Source: Castellaniella caeni NBRC 101664 (GTDB taxonomy: Bacteria > Pseudomonadota > Gammaproteobacteria > Burkholderiales > Burkholderiaceae_B). From it: a DNA stretch of 64,000 bases. The stretch is from positions 124,001 to 188,000 of the forward strand of contig NZ_BCWN01000001.1 of assembly GCF_001592225.1 (NCBI RefSeq), in the 5' to 3' direction. The stretch's first letter is position 1. Each line of letters begins with the position of its first letter. A model generated the notes under the pieces. The model made no database searches. It was given only the letters and a program-made list of their open reading frames with translations, and had not been told where the DNA came from. Both the position numbers and the translations under genes were made by a program. This document shows, in pieces, positions 17,789-24,807 of this stretch.

Positions 17789-18784
17789 ATGTTCCGCCAT
17801 CGCTTTGCTATCCCATGCCCACATCTGCTCAGGCAACGCTCTCGGTGGTGGATCGGCTTGACCTTGATATTCAGCCTGTGCGGCATGCCCGGCATCGTAC
17901 AGGCCCAGGCGGCGTCTTCTCCCAACCAGACCCGCAGCGCGCGCCTGGTCGGGGAAACCGTTGCGGATCACCCCTCGGCATACTATCGCTTCGAAACGCA
18001 CCAGCTGGACTCCGCCGACGGCAAACGGCACTATCGAATCCAGATCGGTATCCCCGACACCGCCTCGTCTCCGGGCAGCCATGCCGCGCTCTACATGCTG
18101 GACGGAAACGCCGCGCTCGACACACTGACCGACCAGGATCTGGCATGGCTGTCGCGCCACAACCCCCCCGTGCTGGTGGCCATCGGCTATGACGTCGCCA
18201 CCCGCAACGACGTCGTCTCGCGGGCCTACGATTACACGCCGCCGGTCGTCGAACACGGCCATGTTCTTCGGCCGGTCGTGCGCGGACGCGCCGGAGGCGG
18301 GGCCGACGCCTTCCTGAATTTCATTGAAACCCGCGTCAAGCCGCTGGTGCGTGCCCGTGCCCAGGTGAACGGCCAGGCATACCTCTGGGGCCATTCGTAC
18401 GGCGGCCTGTTCGCGCTGCACGTCCTGTTCACACAGCCAGGCAGCTTTTCCCGCTATATCGTCGGTGACCCATCCGTCTGGTGGCACGAAGGCACCCTGA
18501 TGCGGGAATGGGAGGCTTTCGACAAATCCCGGGCCGTCGGCAAGCGCGTCGCCATCCTGATCGGCACCAAACCGCGCGAAGACGGCCGACCGGCGCCCTC
18601 CGCCATCCCCATCCGGGCCGCAGACGGCACGATCCTGGATTCGCGCAGCGCCGCCCGGGCCATGGCGGCGGGCCTGCTGGCCAATGCCGCGGACGCCACC
18701 TACGAAACCTTCCCGGAACAAGGGCACGGCGGCATGATCCGCGTCTCCCTGGAGCGCGCTCTGCAAATCGCCACCGAACCCTGA
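17789..18784 (+). CDS. Exported alpha/beta hydrolase, siderophore-esterase-like
   Basis: A 331-residue alpha/beta hydrolase of the putative esterase (esterase D / IroE / BesA) group, which hydrolyses ester bonds of ferric siderophores in iron uptake. The N-terminus has a long signal sequence (~23-41: IGLTLIFSLCGMPGIVQAQA). The nucleophile elbow GHSYGG and a C-terminal His (EQGHGGM) are present. The ATG at 17789 is chosen because it places the signal peptide at the start; the frame is open further upstream without support. A Fur-like box lies just upstream. No siderophore synthesis or receptor gene is in the window, so the iron link rests on the box and the family. Confidence 0.78.
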   Translation: MFRHRFAIPCPHLLRQRSRWWIGLTLIFSLCGMPGIVQAQAASSPNQTRSARLVGETVADHPSAYYRFETHQLDSADGKRHYRIQIGIPDTASSPGSHAALYMLDGNAALDTLTDQDLAWLSRHNPPVLVAIGYDVATRNDVVSRAYDYTPPVVEHGHVLRPVVRGRAGGGADAFLNFIETRVKPLVRARAQVNGQAYLWGHSYGGLFALHVLFTQPGSFSRYIVGDPSVWWHEGTLMREWEAFDKSRAVGKRVAILIGTKPREDGRPAPSAIPIRAADGTILDSRSAARAMAAGLLANAADATYETFPEQGHGGMIRVSLERALQIATEP

Positions 18785-18950
18785 GGGCGCGGCGGCACGC
18801 CCAGCTTTCCGCCCCAACCGCGGCAAAAGCCTTGATGGCAGCCGCCTGAGAGGCAGCCCCACGAGCGCGGGGCACCCGGGGCGCTATGCCCCCCGCGCGC
18901 AACCCTCATGGCCTTCACGCCACCTGGCCACGGCGCTGTATATAGTCGTG
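18785..18950. other. Spacer with unplaced helix-turn-helix-like remnant
   Basis: No complete gene. On the minus strand around 18890-18965 a short frame reads GISRTTIYSAVARWREG, which looks like the end of a recombinase or transposase helix-turn-helix, in a different frame from the IS3-type fragment beside it. It is too short to classify. Confidence 0.3.
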
Positions 18951-19116
18951 CGCGAAATACCGTATGGTCAAGGCCATATCGCTGTGCAACGGACTTGAAG
19001 CCTTGCTCACTCGACTCGTAGCTTTGCACTACGGACAGCTTGAATTGCTCATCGTACTTCGACATGAAAAACACCCCAAATGTTGGATCGGTGTCCATCT
19101 TCTGGGGTGCAGTTCA
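18951..19116 (-). mobile_element. IS3-type remnant: terminal repeat plus 5' piece of orfA
   Basis: On the minus strand a TGAACTGCACCCCAGA end (19101-19116) is followed 36 bases later by an ATG (19065) that opens MSKYDEQFKLSVVQSYESSE and continues ...YGLDHTV. This is the N-terminal helix-turn-helix of an IS3-family OrfA transposase. The similarity stops near 18951, and no orfB is present, so only the left end of the element remains. It sits directly next to the brnA 3' end. Confidence 0.65.
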
Positions 19117-19135
19117 CCGGAGGGCTTTTTCATAT

Positions 19136-19411
19136 CTATACATGCTTCCTGGCTACGACCTTCTTCAAAGCTTCGTTCATGCGGGTCTGCCAGCCCGGGC
19201 CGTCGGCCTTGAATGCATCGATCACAGTCTTGTCATAACGGATCGTCACAGCGACCTTGGGCGTATCCAGGCGTGGGCGCCCTCCCCGATTCTTCAGTTG
19301 CTTGAACTCTTCTGTGCTCAGCTCATAAGTGTCAGGATCCGCCGCTATGCCGCGATTGATCGCCGCATCCTCTTCAGGCGTCGGCATGATCAGTTTACGT
19401 TTGATTGACAT
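19136..19411 (-). CDS. brnA: BrnA-type antitoxin
   Basis: A 91-residue antitoxin. The N-terminal half (LIMPTPEEDAAINRGIAADP) is the toxin-binding region, and the C-terminal half (GRPRLDTPKVAVTIRYDKTV) is a ribbon-helix-helix DNA-binding domain. The ATG at 19411 gives the family N-terminus MSIKRKLIMPT and overlaps the end of brnT. BrnA neutralises BrnT and represses the shared promoter; a palindrome upstream of brnT fits this. Its 3' end lies 20 bases from the IS3-type remnant. Confidence 0.9.
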   Translation of the reverse strand: MSIKRKLIMPTPEEDAAINRGIAADPDTYELSTEEFKQLKNRGGRPRLDTPKVAVTIRYDKTVIDAFKADGPGWQTRMNEALKKVVARKHV

Positions 19412-19664
19412 AGTCTCGTACCTCTCGCGAATTGGCCTTGCGCAGACTGATGACATGCATCTTGTCCCCACGTTGCGTGAACACCACGCAGTGCAAGCGG
19501 TCGTCTATGACCGCATAGCCGATTTCCCGCACTTCGCCGTAATCCTGGCGGGTGTCGGGCTTGGTCATTACCTCGTGCCAGTCAATCTCTTGGGCTAGCG
19601 CCAGCGACACGCCGTGCTTGCGCTGGTTGCTACTGTCTTTGGCTGGATCAAAGGTGATTTCCAT
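19395..19664 (-). CDS. brnT: BrnT-type ribonuclease toxin
   Basis: An 89-residue BrnT toxin, a RelE-like ribonuclease that blocks translation. The family start MEITFDPAKDSSNQRKHGVS is clear, and RGDKMHVISLRKANSREVRDY near the C-terminus contains the conserved Arg/Ser region. Toxin precedes antitoxin, the usual order for brnTA, with a 17-base overlap. The frame is intact, so the pair may be active. Confidence 0.9.
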   Translation of the reverse strand: MEITFDPAKDSSNQRKHGVSLALAQEIDWHEVMTKPDTRQDYGEVREIGYAVIDDRLHCVVFTQRGDKMHVISLRKANSREVRDYVNQT

Positions 19665-19669
19665 ACGGA

Positions 19670-19687
19670 TTATTGTAGTTACAATAA
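19670..19687. promoter_or_regulatory. brnTA operator palindrome
   Basis: TTATTGTA-GT-TACAATAA is a perfect 8-bp inverted repeat with a 2-base centre, ending 5 bases before the brnT start codon. It fits the autoregulatory BrnA site expected at this place. Confidence 0.6.
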
Positions 19688-19981
19688 CTGCCTATCACAA
19701 GAGGTTTTCTCCGTCACGGAAGACCGTCATAGAAACGGGTTTTGCCGCTCTGTCGATCATTTTCTTGCACGAAGTCGCTGACAGCGCCCTCAGAGGGCAC
19801 TGATAGGCCGCATGGTGGTCTCATTTAAGCATTTCGCTTAATGAAGGCTATACCATGCGAACACTGCTTATTTCGTACTAGCGTGTGCTGGATCTGTCGC
19901 AGATGAGGCTAGGAGGGACAACGCTGCCCCATACCTGGCAGCTACGGGTTTAGGCCTTAGTTTAGGCCTCAGACAGCAAGA
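19688..19981. other. Non-coding stretch left of the prophage attachment site
   Basis: No gene is supported here. Visible items are a short hairpin TAAGCATTTCGCTTA (around 19826-19840) and a direct repeat of TTTAGGCCT (19950-19975). Composition is more AT-rich than the flanking core genes. Confidence 0.4.
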
Positions 19982-20076
19982 AAGAACAAGGGCTTACAGA
20001 GAAACCTCTGTAAGCCCTTGATAATGCTGGCCGGGACGGCGGGATTCGAACTCGCTCCCCTTGCACCCCATGCAAG
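19982..20076. repeat. attL: partial copy of tRNA-Pro 3' part plus its terminator
   Basis: This segment repeats 26491-26586. It holds the tRNA terminator hairpin (arms 19988-20001 and 20006-20019, 14 bp perfect) and, from 20028, the 3' half of tRNA-Pro up to the anticodon arm (CCCCATGCAAG). It differs from the intact copy by a base change in the acceptor arm and a substitution/one-base loss after AACTCGC. The copy stops at TGCAAG and lacks the tRNA 5' half, so it is not a tRNA gene but the far attachment site of the integrated element. Confidence 0.85.
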
Positions 20077-20147
20077 CCAGCAAGTAGTAGAGTTCTTATT
20101 TTTCAATAACTTACGAGAGTGTCCGTTGTTGCCAATGCCCTACAGAG

Positions 20148-20185
20148 TCACGCAAAGTCACGCAGCATCACGCAAAAATCACGCA
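20148..20185 (+). repeat. Four phased TCACGCA repeats inside attL (integrase arm sites)
   Basis: TCACGCA occurs at 20148, 20158, 20168 and 20179, all on the same strand, at 10, 10 and 11 base intervals (one helical turn). The same heptamer occurs twice inside the right end. This is the layout of arm-type binding sites of a tyrosine integrase. Confidence 0.65.
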
Positions 20186-20250
20186 AGACCCGATGGTGCT
20201 CACTCATAGAAAACTGTATAAAACAACAGCTATCAAGATGAGCCATCACC

Positions 20251-20541
20251 ATGTACACAATCACCCTTCAAGACGCCCCAGCCGACCTACCGGAACTGGC
20301 GCGGGCCGACGCCGAACACCGCTTCCGCAGGACGCTGGAACGCGCACTGGGCGGCCCGGAACAAACGCTTGCGGCCTACCGGGCCTGGACCACGGCAGAG
20401 GACACCGCGGAGAGCGAGATGGCGGCCGATGATATCGCGCTGGCCAAGCGCTGGATCGCCGCAGCCGGCCGGGCCCGGGGCGATGCGTTCCAAGCCATGG
20501 GGGAGACGGAGGCTTGGTTTGAGGTGCGGGTGGAGAGGTAG
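20251..20541 (+). CDS. Hypothetical prophage protein
   Basis: A 96-residue protein starting MYTITLQDAPADLPELARAD. It is acidic and predicted mostly helical, rich in Ala, Glu and Arg. I do not recognise a domain. It lies just inside the left att site and its arm repeats, a usual spot for prophage cargo. No good Shine-Dalgarno is visible, although codon use is consistent with coding. Confidence 0.5.
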   Translation: MYTITLQDAPADLPELARADAEHRFRRTLERALGGPEQTLAAYRAWTTAEDTAESEMAADDIALAKRWIAAAGRARGDAFQAMGETEAWFEVRVER

Positions 20542-20837
20542 TCTGGCAAATCGCCCTCCTTCAGGCCCACTTTCGCCGCCTTGATCGAACCCAGTGACAA
20601 CAGATACAAAGTAAAGCTCGCTATCCACCCCCACATACCCCAGACTGAATGAAACGAGGCAGAAGTAATTCAAGGCCAATATTTGCCCCAACAGATTGCG
20701 CCACCGCCTCCGTCAGAATCGCATGTACTGAACATGCGGCCCCTTGCACACTGATTTCTTCGAAATCGGAACGTTTCGCGACGGGCAACCCTGGCTCGGA
20801 TGTACACAACAAACCGGCCAGGCTACTTGGAGCCCTC
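20542..20837. other. Prophage stretch without a supported gene
   Basis: Several short frames overlap here on both strands, but none has a ribosome site or a recognisable product. It is probably decayed prophage DNA. Confidence 0.35.
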
Positions 20838-21017
20838 ATGACCCTTTACCTCTCGCCTGCTGGCGTTTTCGCCCCGAAACTGCGGGCCACGGACACGGAT
20901 TGCCCACCTTCGCCACCCTCGCCGTTCGACGAGGTCGAGCGCAACAGGCGCCGCATCAAGCACCGTGCCCATTTTCTCAAGCTGATGAAAGAAAAATTCC
21001 CAGGATTGCCATACTGA
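20838..21017 (+). CDS. Small hypothetical prophage protein (59 aa)
   Basis: The ATG at 20838 is preceded by a good ribosome site (TTGGAG, 5-base spacing). The product begins MTLYLSPAGVF and ends in a basic helix (RRRIKHRAHFLKLMKEKFPG). Function unknown. The frame is open further upstream, but only this start has a ribosome site. It may be co-transcribed with the 46-residue gene that follows. Confidence 0.4.
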   Translation: MTLYLSPAGVFAPKLRATDTDCPPSPPSPFDEVERNRRRIKHRAHFLKLMKEKFPGLPY

Positions 21018-21117
21018 CCCGCAATCCGGCCACGCAGCGGCACTGCCCAACTCCTAACCTAACACCCGTGCCATCGACCCGTTTTGGGCGATGACAACTG
21101 AAATCTTGGAGCACACC

Positions 21118-21258
21118 ATGGAACAAATCAGACCCATCAACACCCCTTCCGTCAACCAGAAGAAGGATGAATTGCAACAGAAGCCCGCCCCCGAGAGCGA
21201 TCCCCAGGAATCCACTGAGCATGAGCACAGGGATCAAGCGCCGAAGAAGCAACAGTAG
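21118..21258 (+). CDS. Small charged prophage protein (46 aa)
   Basis: ATG at 21118 follows TTGGAG at 7-base spacing, the same ribosome site type as the gene before. The product is very polar: MEQIRPINTPSVNQKKDE at the start, then Pro/Glu/Gln/Lys-rich to the end (APKKQQ-like). No Cys, no membrane segment; probably unstructured. An intrinsic terminator follows at 21311-21334, supporting expression of this small transcript. No family recognised. Confidence 0.45.
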   Translation: MEQIRPINTPSVNQKKDELQQKPAPESDPQESTEHEHRDQAPKKQQ

Positions 21259-21310
21259 CCAAAAGGCTACTGAAGGAAGGTCTAGCAGCCCTTCCCTCAT
21301 CTGCGCTACC

Positions 21311-21334
21311 AGCCGCCTATGGGCGGCTCTTTTT
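21311..21334 (+). terminator. Intrinsic terminator
   Basis: AGCCGCC / GGCGGCT 7-bp stem with a TATG loop followed by CTTTTT on the plus strand. It ends the small plus-strand genes and lies between them and the convergent lysis cassette. Confidence 0.75.
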
Positions 21335-21380
21335 CGCCCCTATTTGCCATGCACCGCCCGCACATACCTCTGTAGCCCGT

Positions 21381-21587
21381 TCACCTGCACAGCGCGGCCA
21401 CGGTCTCATTGTGCACCACGATCTGCCGGGTGATCGCCGGGGGCGTGGCGTCCAACTCGTCGGCCGACTGCCACCAGATCAACCGCGCGATGTCGCAGTA
21501 GCTACCGCCCGTCGTGGCGCACCCAGCGTTCAGCCCGATCACGGACAGCAGGATCATCCAGCGCATCGATTTTCTGAGCCACAGCAT
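21381..21587 (-). CDS. Rz1-like outer-membrane spanin lipoprotein (nested)
   Basis: A 68-residue lipoprotein whose first third lies inside the Rz-like gene in another frame. After a basic start (MLWLRKSMRW) comes a hydrophobic stretch and lipobox IGLNAGC. The mature part (DELDATPPAITRQIVVHNET) resembles Rz1-like proteins of siphophages and myophages of Burkholderiales. The ATG at 21587 has AGGGG seven bases upstream. With the Rz-like partner it would fuse inner and outer membranes at the last step of phage lysis. Confidence 0.72.
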   Translation of the reverse strand: MLWLRKSMRWMILLSVIGLNAGCATTGGSYCDIARLIWWQSADELDATPPAITRQIVVHNETVAALCR

Positions 21588-21753
21588 CGGCTTTCCCCTT
21601 CGCGGCCGCATCGCGCCGCCGTTGATCCAACTCTGCACTCCGGCGCGCGGCTCGACCGCCCGCAGCATAGGCCCCGATCAGAATCAGAACCAGGGCGGCA
21701 GCGCCTAGCAGGAGCAGCCAGCCCTGCAGGCGGGTCCAGAGACCGATCAGCAT
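21502..21753 (-). CDS. Rz-like inner-membrane spanin
   Basis: An 83-residue type II membrane protein: one N-terminal membrane segment (GWLLLLGAAALVLILIGAYA, ~11-30) and a helical charged periplasmic part. This is the form of an i-spanin. Its ATG (21753) overlaps the stop of the preceding 55-residue gene by 7 bases, and the Rz1-like gene starts inside it, the classic nested arrangement. The frame is intact. Confidence 0.72.
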   Translation of the reverse strand: MLIGLWTRLQGWLLLLGAAALVLILIGAYAAGGRAARRSAELDQRRRDAAAKGKADAVAQKIDALDDPAVRDRAERWVRHDGR

Positions 21754-21914
21754 TTGAGGCGTCCCAAGTACCGGGCGGCGGCTTCTGATTGCGCTTCCGC
21801 GCCTTCCGAGCCCGTCAACATCGCCGCGACGGCTTTGACCCCTGCGCCGTGATCTACCATCATTGGGATCGGTAGATCGACAAACCATTCCAGAAACTGC
21901 AGCACCTTTTCCAT
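21747..21914 (-). CDS. Small prophage protein in lysis cassette
   Basis: A 55-residue protein, MEKVLQFLEWFVDLPIPMMV at the start, continuing Ala/Glu-rich. Its start overlaps the stop of the endolysin-like gene (ATGA) and its end overlaps the Rz-like gene, so it is translated within the lysis operon. No membrane segment strong enough for a holin, and I do not recognise it. Confidence 0.55.
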   Translation of the reverse strand: MEKVLQFLEWFVDLPIPMMVDHGAGVKAVAAMLTGSEGAEAQSEAAARYLGRLKC

Positions 21915-22582
21915 CACAGCACCCCGGCCTTGTGCTTCGAGACCTGAGACCAGGCGATGAATACCGCCAGCCCCACCAGCACCAGCACCAGCCCCACCAC
22001 CACGCGGCCGATCTGGCCGCTGGTCAGGCTGTCCTGGGCGTTGGTCACCGCGTCCATCACGGCCGGCGCAGCCTCGGCGAACTGGCTCACGCCCACGTCG
22101 GCCGTTGCGGTGGCGCCCACGGTTTCCCGGGTGACAGGCACCGGGCCGGCCGCGCGCTTGGGCGGCTCGACGCCGACCAGCGCCAGGCCTTTGTTGATGG
22201 TCTGGGCGTCGTACCAGGTGTTCGGCGTGGACATGGGCCCGGCCCCGTTTTCGTGCCGGATGATGGCTTCGGTCACCGCGCGCAGGTCGGCGTAGTCCTG
22301 CATGTCCAGCCGATCGTTCGCCGCGCGGCCGGTCTGGGCGGCCACGGCTCGGACGTAGGCGTTCGTGTCGTTTTCCTTGGCCGGCGCCCACCGGCCGATG
22401 ATCTGCCGGATTGTCCGGAGGCCGTACTTATCCTGGTAGGTGATCAGCGTGCGGATGCCGTAGGCGGCCGACGCGAACGTGGCGAAATCCTTGTCGGGTT
22501 GGTTCTTCGCCAGGCCCTGCCACGGATCGCCGTGGCGGATGTTGCCGGGGTTGTTGTTGCGGATGCCGCAAGAGGTCTTCAT
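21914..22582 (-). CDS. Endolysin-like muramidase with C-terminal membrane anchor
   Basis: A 222-residue protein whose N-terminal domain (GIRNNNPGNIRHGDPWQGL ... ~1-110) matches the PRD1 P5/P7-like structural-protein and lytic-transglycosylase group often annotated as phage lysis or virion protein. A single membrane segment near the C-terminus (VVVGLVLVLVGLAVFIAW, ~194-211) would anchor it. The ATG at 22582 overlaps the preceding stop. A tail-anchored lytic enzyme is unusual and may relieve the need for a separate secretion route. Enzyme activity is inferred. Confidence 0.65.
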   Translation of the reverse strand: MKTSCGIRNNNPGNIRHGDPWQGLAKNQPDKDFATFASAAYGIRTLITYQDKYGLRTIRQIIGRWAPAKENDTNAYVRAVAAQTGRAANDRLDMQDYADLRAVTEAIIRHENGAGPMSTPNTWYDAQTINKGLALVGVEPPKRAAGPVPVTRETVGATATADVGVSQFAEAAPAVMDAVTNAQDSLTSGQIGRVVVGLVLVLVGLAVFIAWSQVSKHKAGVL

Positions 22583-22914
22583 TTCATAATCTCCATCTTG
22601 AATGCCGTCCATACGGCGTATGCGATCCAGCCTAGAGCGCCGAGTGCGCCGGCCTGCGCGGCCTTGATCAGCGCTTCCTTCACCATCCTGTTGCGCAGCT
22701 CGCGCCATTCGATGATGCTTTCGTGATAGCGGCGGTGGCTGTCCGGGTCGCCATCCGGGAACCCCTCGCGCAGTGCCGCCACGTCGGCCTGCAGCTTGCG
22801 CTGCTCGGTGATGAGGACCGCGATCTGCCGCTCGACATCGCCCTTCGTCTCGCGCAACGCCCGGATGATGGCCTGCGTGTCGGGAGACAGGGGCGGGGCG
22901 TCATGCAGGTTCAT
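22579..22914 (-). CDS. Prophage membrane protein, coiled coil plus C-terminal TM (holin candidate)
   Basis: A 111-residue protein: helical, charged N-terminal two thirds with a likely coiled coil (RETKGDVERQIAVLITEQRK region, ~16-50) and one hydrophobic segment near the end (AGALGALGWIAYAVWTAF, ~87-104). Its position directly before the endolysin-like gene, with ATGA overlaps on both sides, makes it the best holin or lysis-accessory candidate, but the topology is not that of a known holin class. Confidence 0.5.
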   Translation of the reverse strand: MNLHDAPPLSPDTQAIIRALRETKGDVERQIAVLITEQRKLQADVAALREGFPDGDPDSHRRYHESIIEWRELRNRMVKEALIKAAQAGALGALGWIAYAVWTAFKMEIMK

Positions 22915-23285
22915 GCGGCCGGCTCCGGTTGAAGCAGTTCGGCCTTGCGATCAGCGTCGATGATCCCGGCGCTGATCATCAGGTCCAGGCCCATCCCGAC
23001 AGCGGGGTCCGTCAGATCCACGAATTGGGCCGCGATCAGGCTGTCGTATGCCCGGTGCAGGTCGATGCTGTCCGACGAGCGCACAGCCGCGTATTCCGCG
23101 TTGGTGAAGCGCATCAGATATTCGCGGCTGGACAGAATGGTGCTGGGCTGCGGCGCCGGTGGGTTCAGGTGCGCCTCGACCTCTTCCGGCGTCATCGGCA
23201 CGAGGTCCGGCCTGATCCAGGCATCCTGAGAACCGTCGGATTCATACGCGAACACATCGTCAGCGGGAGATTTGAAATATTTCAT
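22911..23285 (-). CDS. Phage tail-fibre assembly-like protein
   Basis: A 124-residue protein starting MKYFKSPADDVFAYESDGSQ, the typical opening of small proteins that follow phage tail-fibre genes and act as fibre-assembly chaperones. The ATG at 23285 overlaps the stop of a tail-fibre C-terminal remnant (TGATG). Middle part is Pro-rich (LNPPAPQPS) and the C-terminal half helical. The fibre itself is lost except for its last residues, so the protein has no partner in this element. Confidence 0.6.
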   Translation of the reverse strand: MKYFKSPADDVFAYESDGSQDAWIRPDLVPMTPEEVEAHLNPPAPQPSTILSSREYLMRFTNAEYAAVRSSDSIDLHRAYDSLIAAQFVDLTDPAVGMGLDLMISAGIIDADRKAELLQPEPAA

Positions 23286-23341
23286 CAGTACAACTCCAGC
23301 CAATTACTAACCGCACCGCTCGTTTTGTAGTACCACCCACC
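23285..23341 (-). pseudogene. C-terminal scrap of a phage tail-fibre gene
   Basis: The minus-strand frame ending at TGA 23287-23285 reads GGWYYKTSGAVSNWLELY, a typical last stretch of tail-fibre/tail-needle proteins. Upstream of about 23341 the DNA belongs to a primase gene in another frame, so the rest of the fibre gene has been deleted. Confidence 0.6.
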
Positions 23342-23757
23342 CGGAACGCCGCCACCGTGTCGTCCGTGAGGCCTCGACTGTTCAGCCAGGAAAGCACCCG
23401 GCCCTTGGCGCTACGCACCTTCGGCTTGGCCGGGGCGGTGTACGCCTTCCTGGGCGCGCGCTCCGGCATGTCGTCGCGAACTCCCAGGTACGCCTTCGCG
23501 TCCCGGATGGCATCGGCCAGCACACCACCACGCACGGCGACCCAGAGGTCCAGCAGGTCGCCCGTCTCGCCCGTCGAGAAATCGAACCACACGCCCGCCT
23601 TTTCCCCGGACACGCACACCGACAAGGACTGGCCGGCCTCGCCCTTCGTGCTGCCGGCCTTCTACTCCCGGCCCTGCTTCTTGCCCTGGGGCAGCAGGTG
23701 CTGGGCGACGTTGGCAGCGGAATCGGCCAGTCGGCGGGAAAGCTCGTGTGCGTTCAC
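23338..23757 (-). pseudogene. Phage DNA primase (Toprim-type) pseudogene
   Basis: GTG at 23757 opens VNAHELSRRLADSAANVAQH and the frame continues with phage primase sequence (GEKAGVWFDFSTGETGDLLDLW, residues after ~45; then AKGRVLSWLNSRGLTDDTVA). Codon 32 is TAG (23664-23662) where the family usually has Trp, so translation stops at once. The 3' part, including the Toprim domain, is missing: similarity ends near 23338 where the tail-fibre scrap begins. Its start overlaps the stop of the replication-protein fragment (GTGA), the original phage order. Confidence 0.7.
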
Positions 23758-24533
23758 GGCTGTCCCTCCCCTGCCCGCCCAGCCTTGTACGCCTGCCAGT
23801 CCTCGGGCTGGCGCACCTGCTTGCCGCCTTCGAACATCCAGGCTTTGCCCTCGGAGCAGCCCTCGTTTTCCGCCTCCCAACGGGCGGAGAAACCAGCTGC
23901 CAGCCACCAGGAGCCGGCATCATCGTCGCCGCCATCTTCCGTTGTGGATGGGATCTCGTAGCGCTCTTTCCACCGCTCGTTCGGCCCGAAGAAAGTGCTG
24001 CCCATCATCGTGTGTTCCGTGCCTACCTTGCCCTTGAACCGGCAGTGTGCGGCGTAGCGGGCAACGGCTTCGGTCAACTCCTGGGCTGTCACACCTGATC
24101 GCAATCGGGCCTTCCACGCCTTCCACGCGGTCATGCGCGGATTCGCGCCTTCACGCTTCGGGTAAGCCTCCCATGCTGCCAGGAACTCCGGCGATGGCTC
24201 GTCGTCACCGCGTTGCGCCTTTGGGCGAGAAGGGTCATCGCCCTCACCCCCCTTGGGGGGATGGGGGGTATTGTTTTTATCTTTTAATGGAGATGGAGAT
24301 GGAGATGACGGGGCTGCGCGTGGCGCCTGCCCGGGCGCGCACGTGAGGGGTGAAGGGTCAGGTGTACCCTTTGGTGTTTGCTTTGGTGCTGCATCAATGC
24401 CTTCACCAATGGGGGGATTACCTCTTGATTTCTGGACAGTTTCGGGGAAAAGTGAGGAATATTCAGGTGAAAAATACTGGAAATTCCCCCGAGGGCTGTG
24501 GAAAACTCCCCACTTTGAAGCATCCTCAAAGAA
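23754..24533 (-). pseudogene. Phage replication-type protein, N-terminus lost
   Basis: The minus-strand frame is open for about 260 codons from 24533 to the stop at 23754. Its C-terminal half is the conserved module of phage replication proteins (EFLAAWEAYPKREGANPR, then AWKAWKARLRSGVTAQELTE and MMGSTFFGPNERWKERYE). A Pro/Ser-rich linker precedes it. No start codon occurs before Met at 24134, and the expected N-terminal winged-helix domain is missing, because the frame begins at the stop of a capsid-gene fragment. A shorter 126-residue product from 24134 could be made. Confidence 0.6.
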
Positions 24534-24787
24534 TCAGCGAACGCGATTTAAAACCTGCGTGAGGTGGTCCACGGTCACCTCGCCGACGAGCTGTCCATCT
24601 GATGCCGGAAAACCGAGCAACGGGCGTGCTGGCAAACCTGGATGTGTGACGCGTTTCCGTACCAGACCAGCGAACGCGAGTGCCTTGGCCTTCTTCGGGG
24701 TGATCGTGTAGGGTGCCCCTTTGGGTCCGTGGCTGCCGGTGCCGCCGTGATGCCAGATAGCCTTGGGGTCATCGTGCCCTTTTTACC
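24534..24787 (-). pseudogene. Phage virion morphogenesis protein, C-terminal fragment
   Basis: The minus-strand frame ending with TGA at 24536-24534 reads DDPKAIWHHGGTGSHGPKG, then APYTITPKKAKALAFAGLVR and LPARPLLGF. This is the C-terminal part of the phage virion morphogenesis (tail completion) family. An in-frame TAA lies just upstream (24789-24787) and no start codon is left, so the N-terminal half has been deleted. It is joined on one side to the replication fragment and on the other to plus-strand regulatory DNA. Confidence 0.65.
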
Positions 24788-24807
24788 AGAACGCCATCCA
24801 GGACATC

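Noticed and set aside
18890-18965. Serine recombinase gene end next to the IS3 fragment
   Set aside because: Only about 20 residues (GISRTTIYSAV...) without context; too short to assign a family.
20028-20076. Second tRNA-Pro gene
   Set aside because: Only the 3' half is present, with a gap in the variable/T-arm junction and no 5' half. It is the attL copy.
24284-24529. Alternative minus-strand frame over the replication-protein linker
   Set aside because: It ends in His/Leu-rich low complexity. The neighbouring frame joins directly to the conserved replication module and has the expected Pro/Ser-rich linker.
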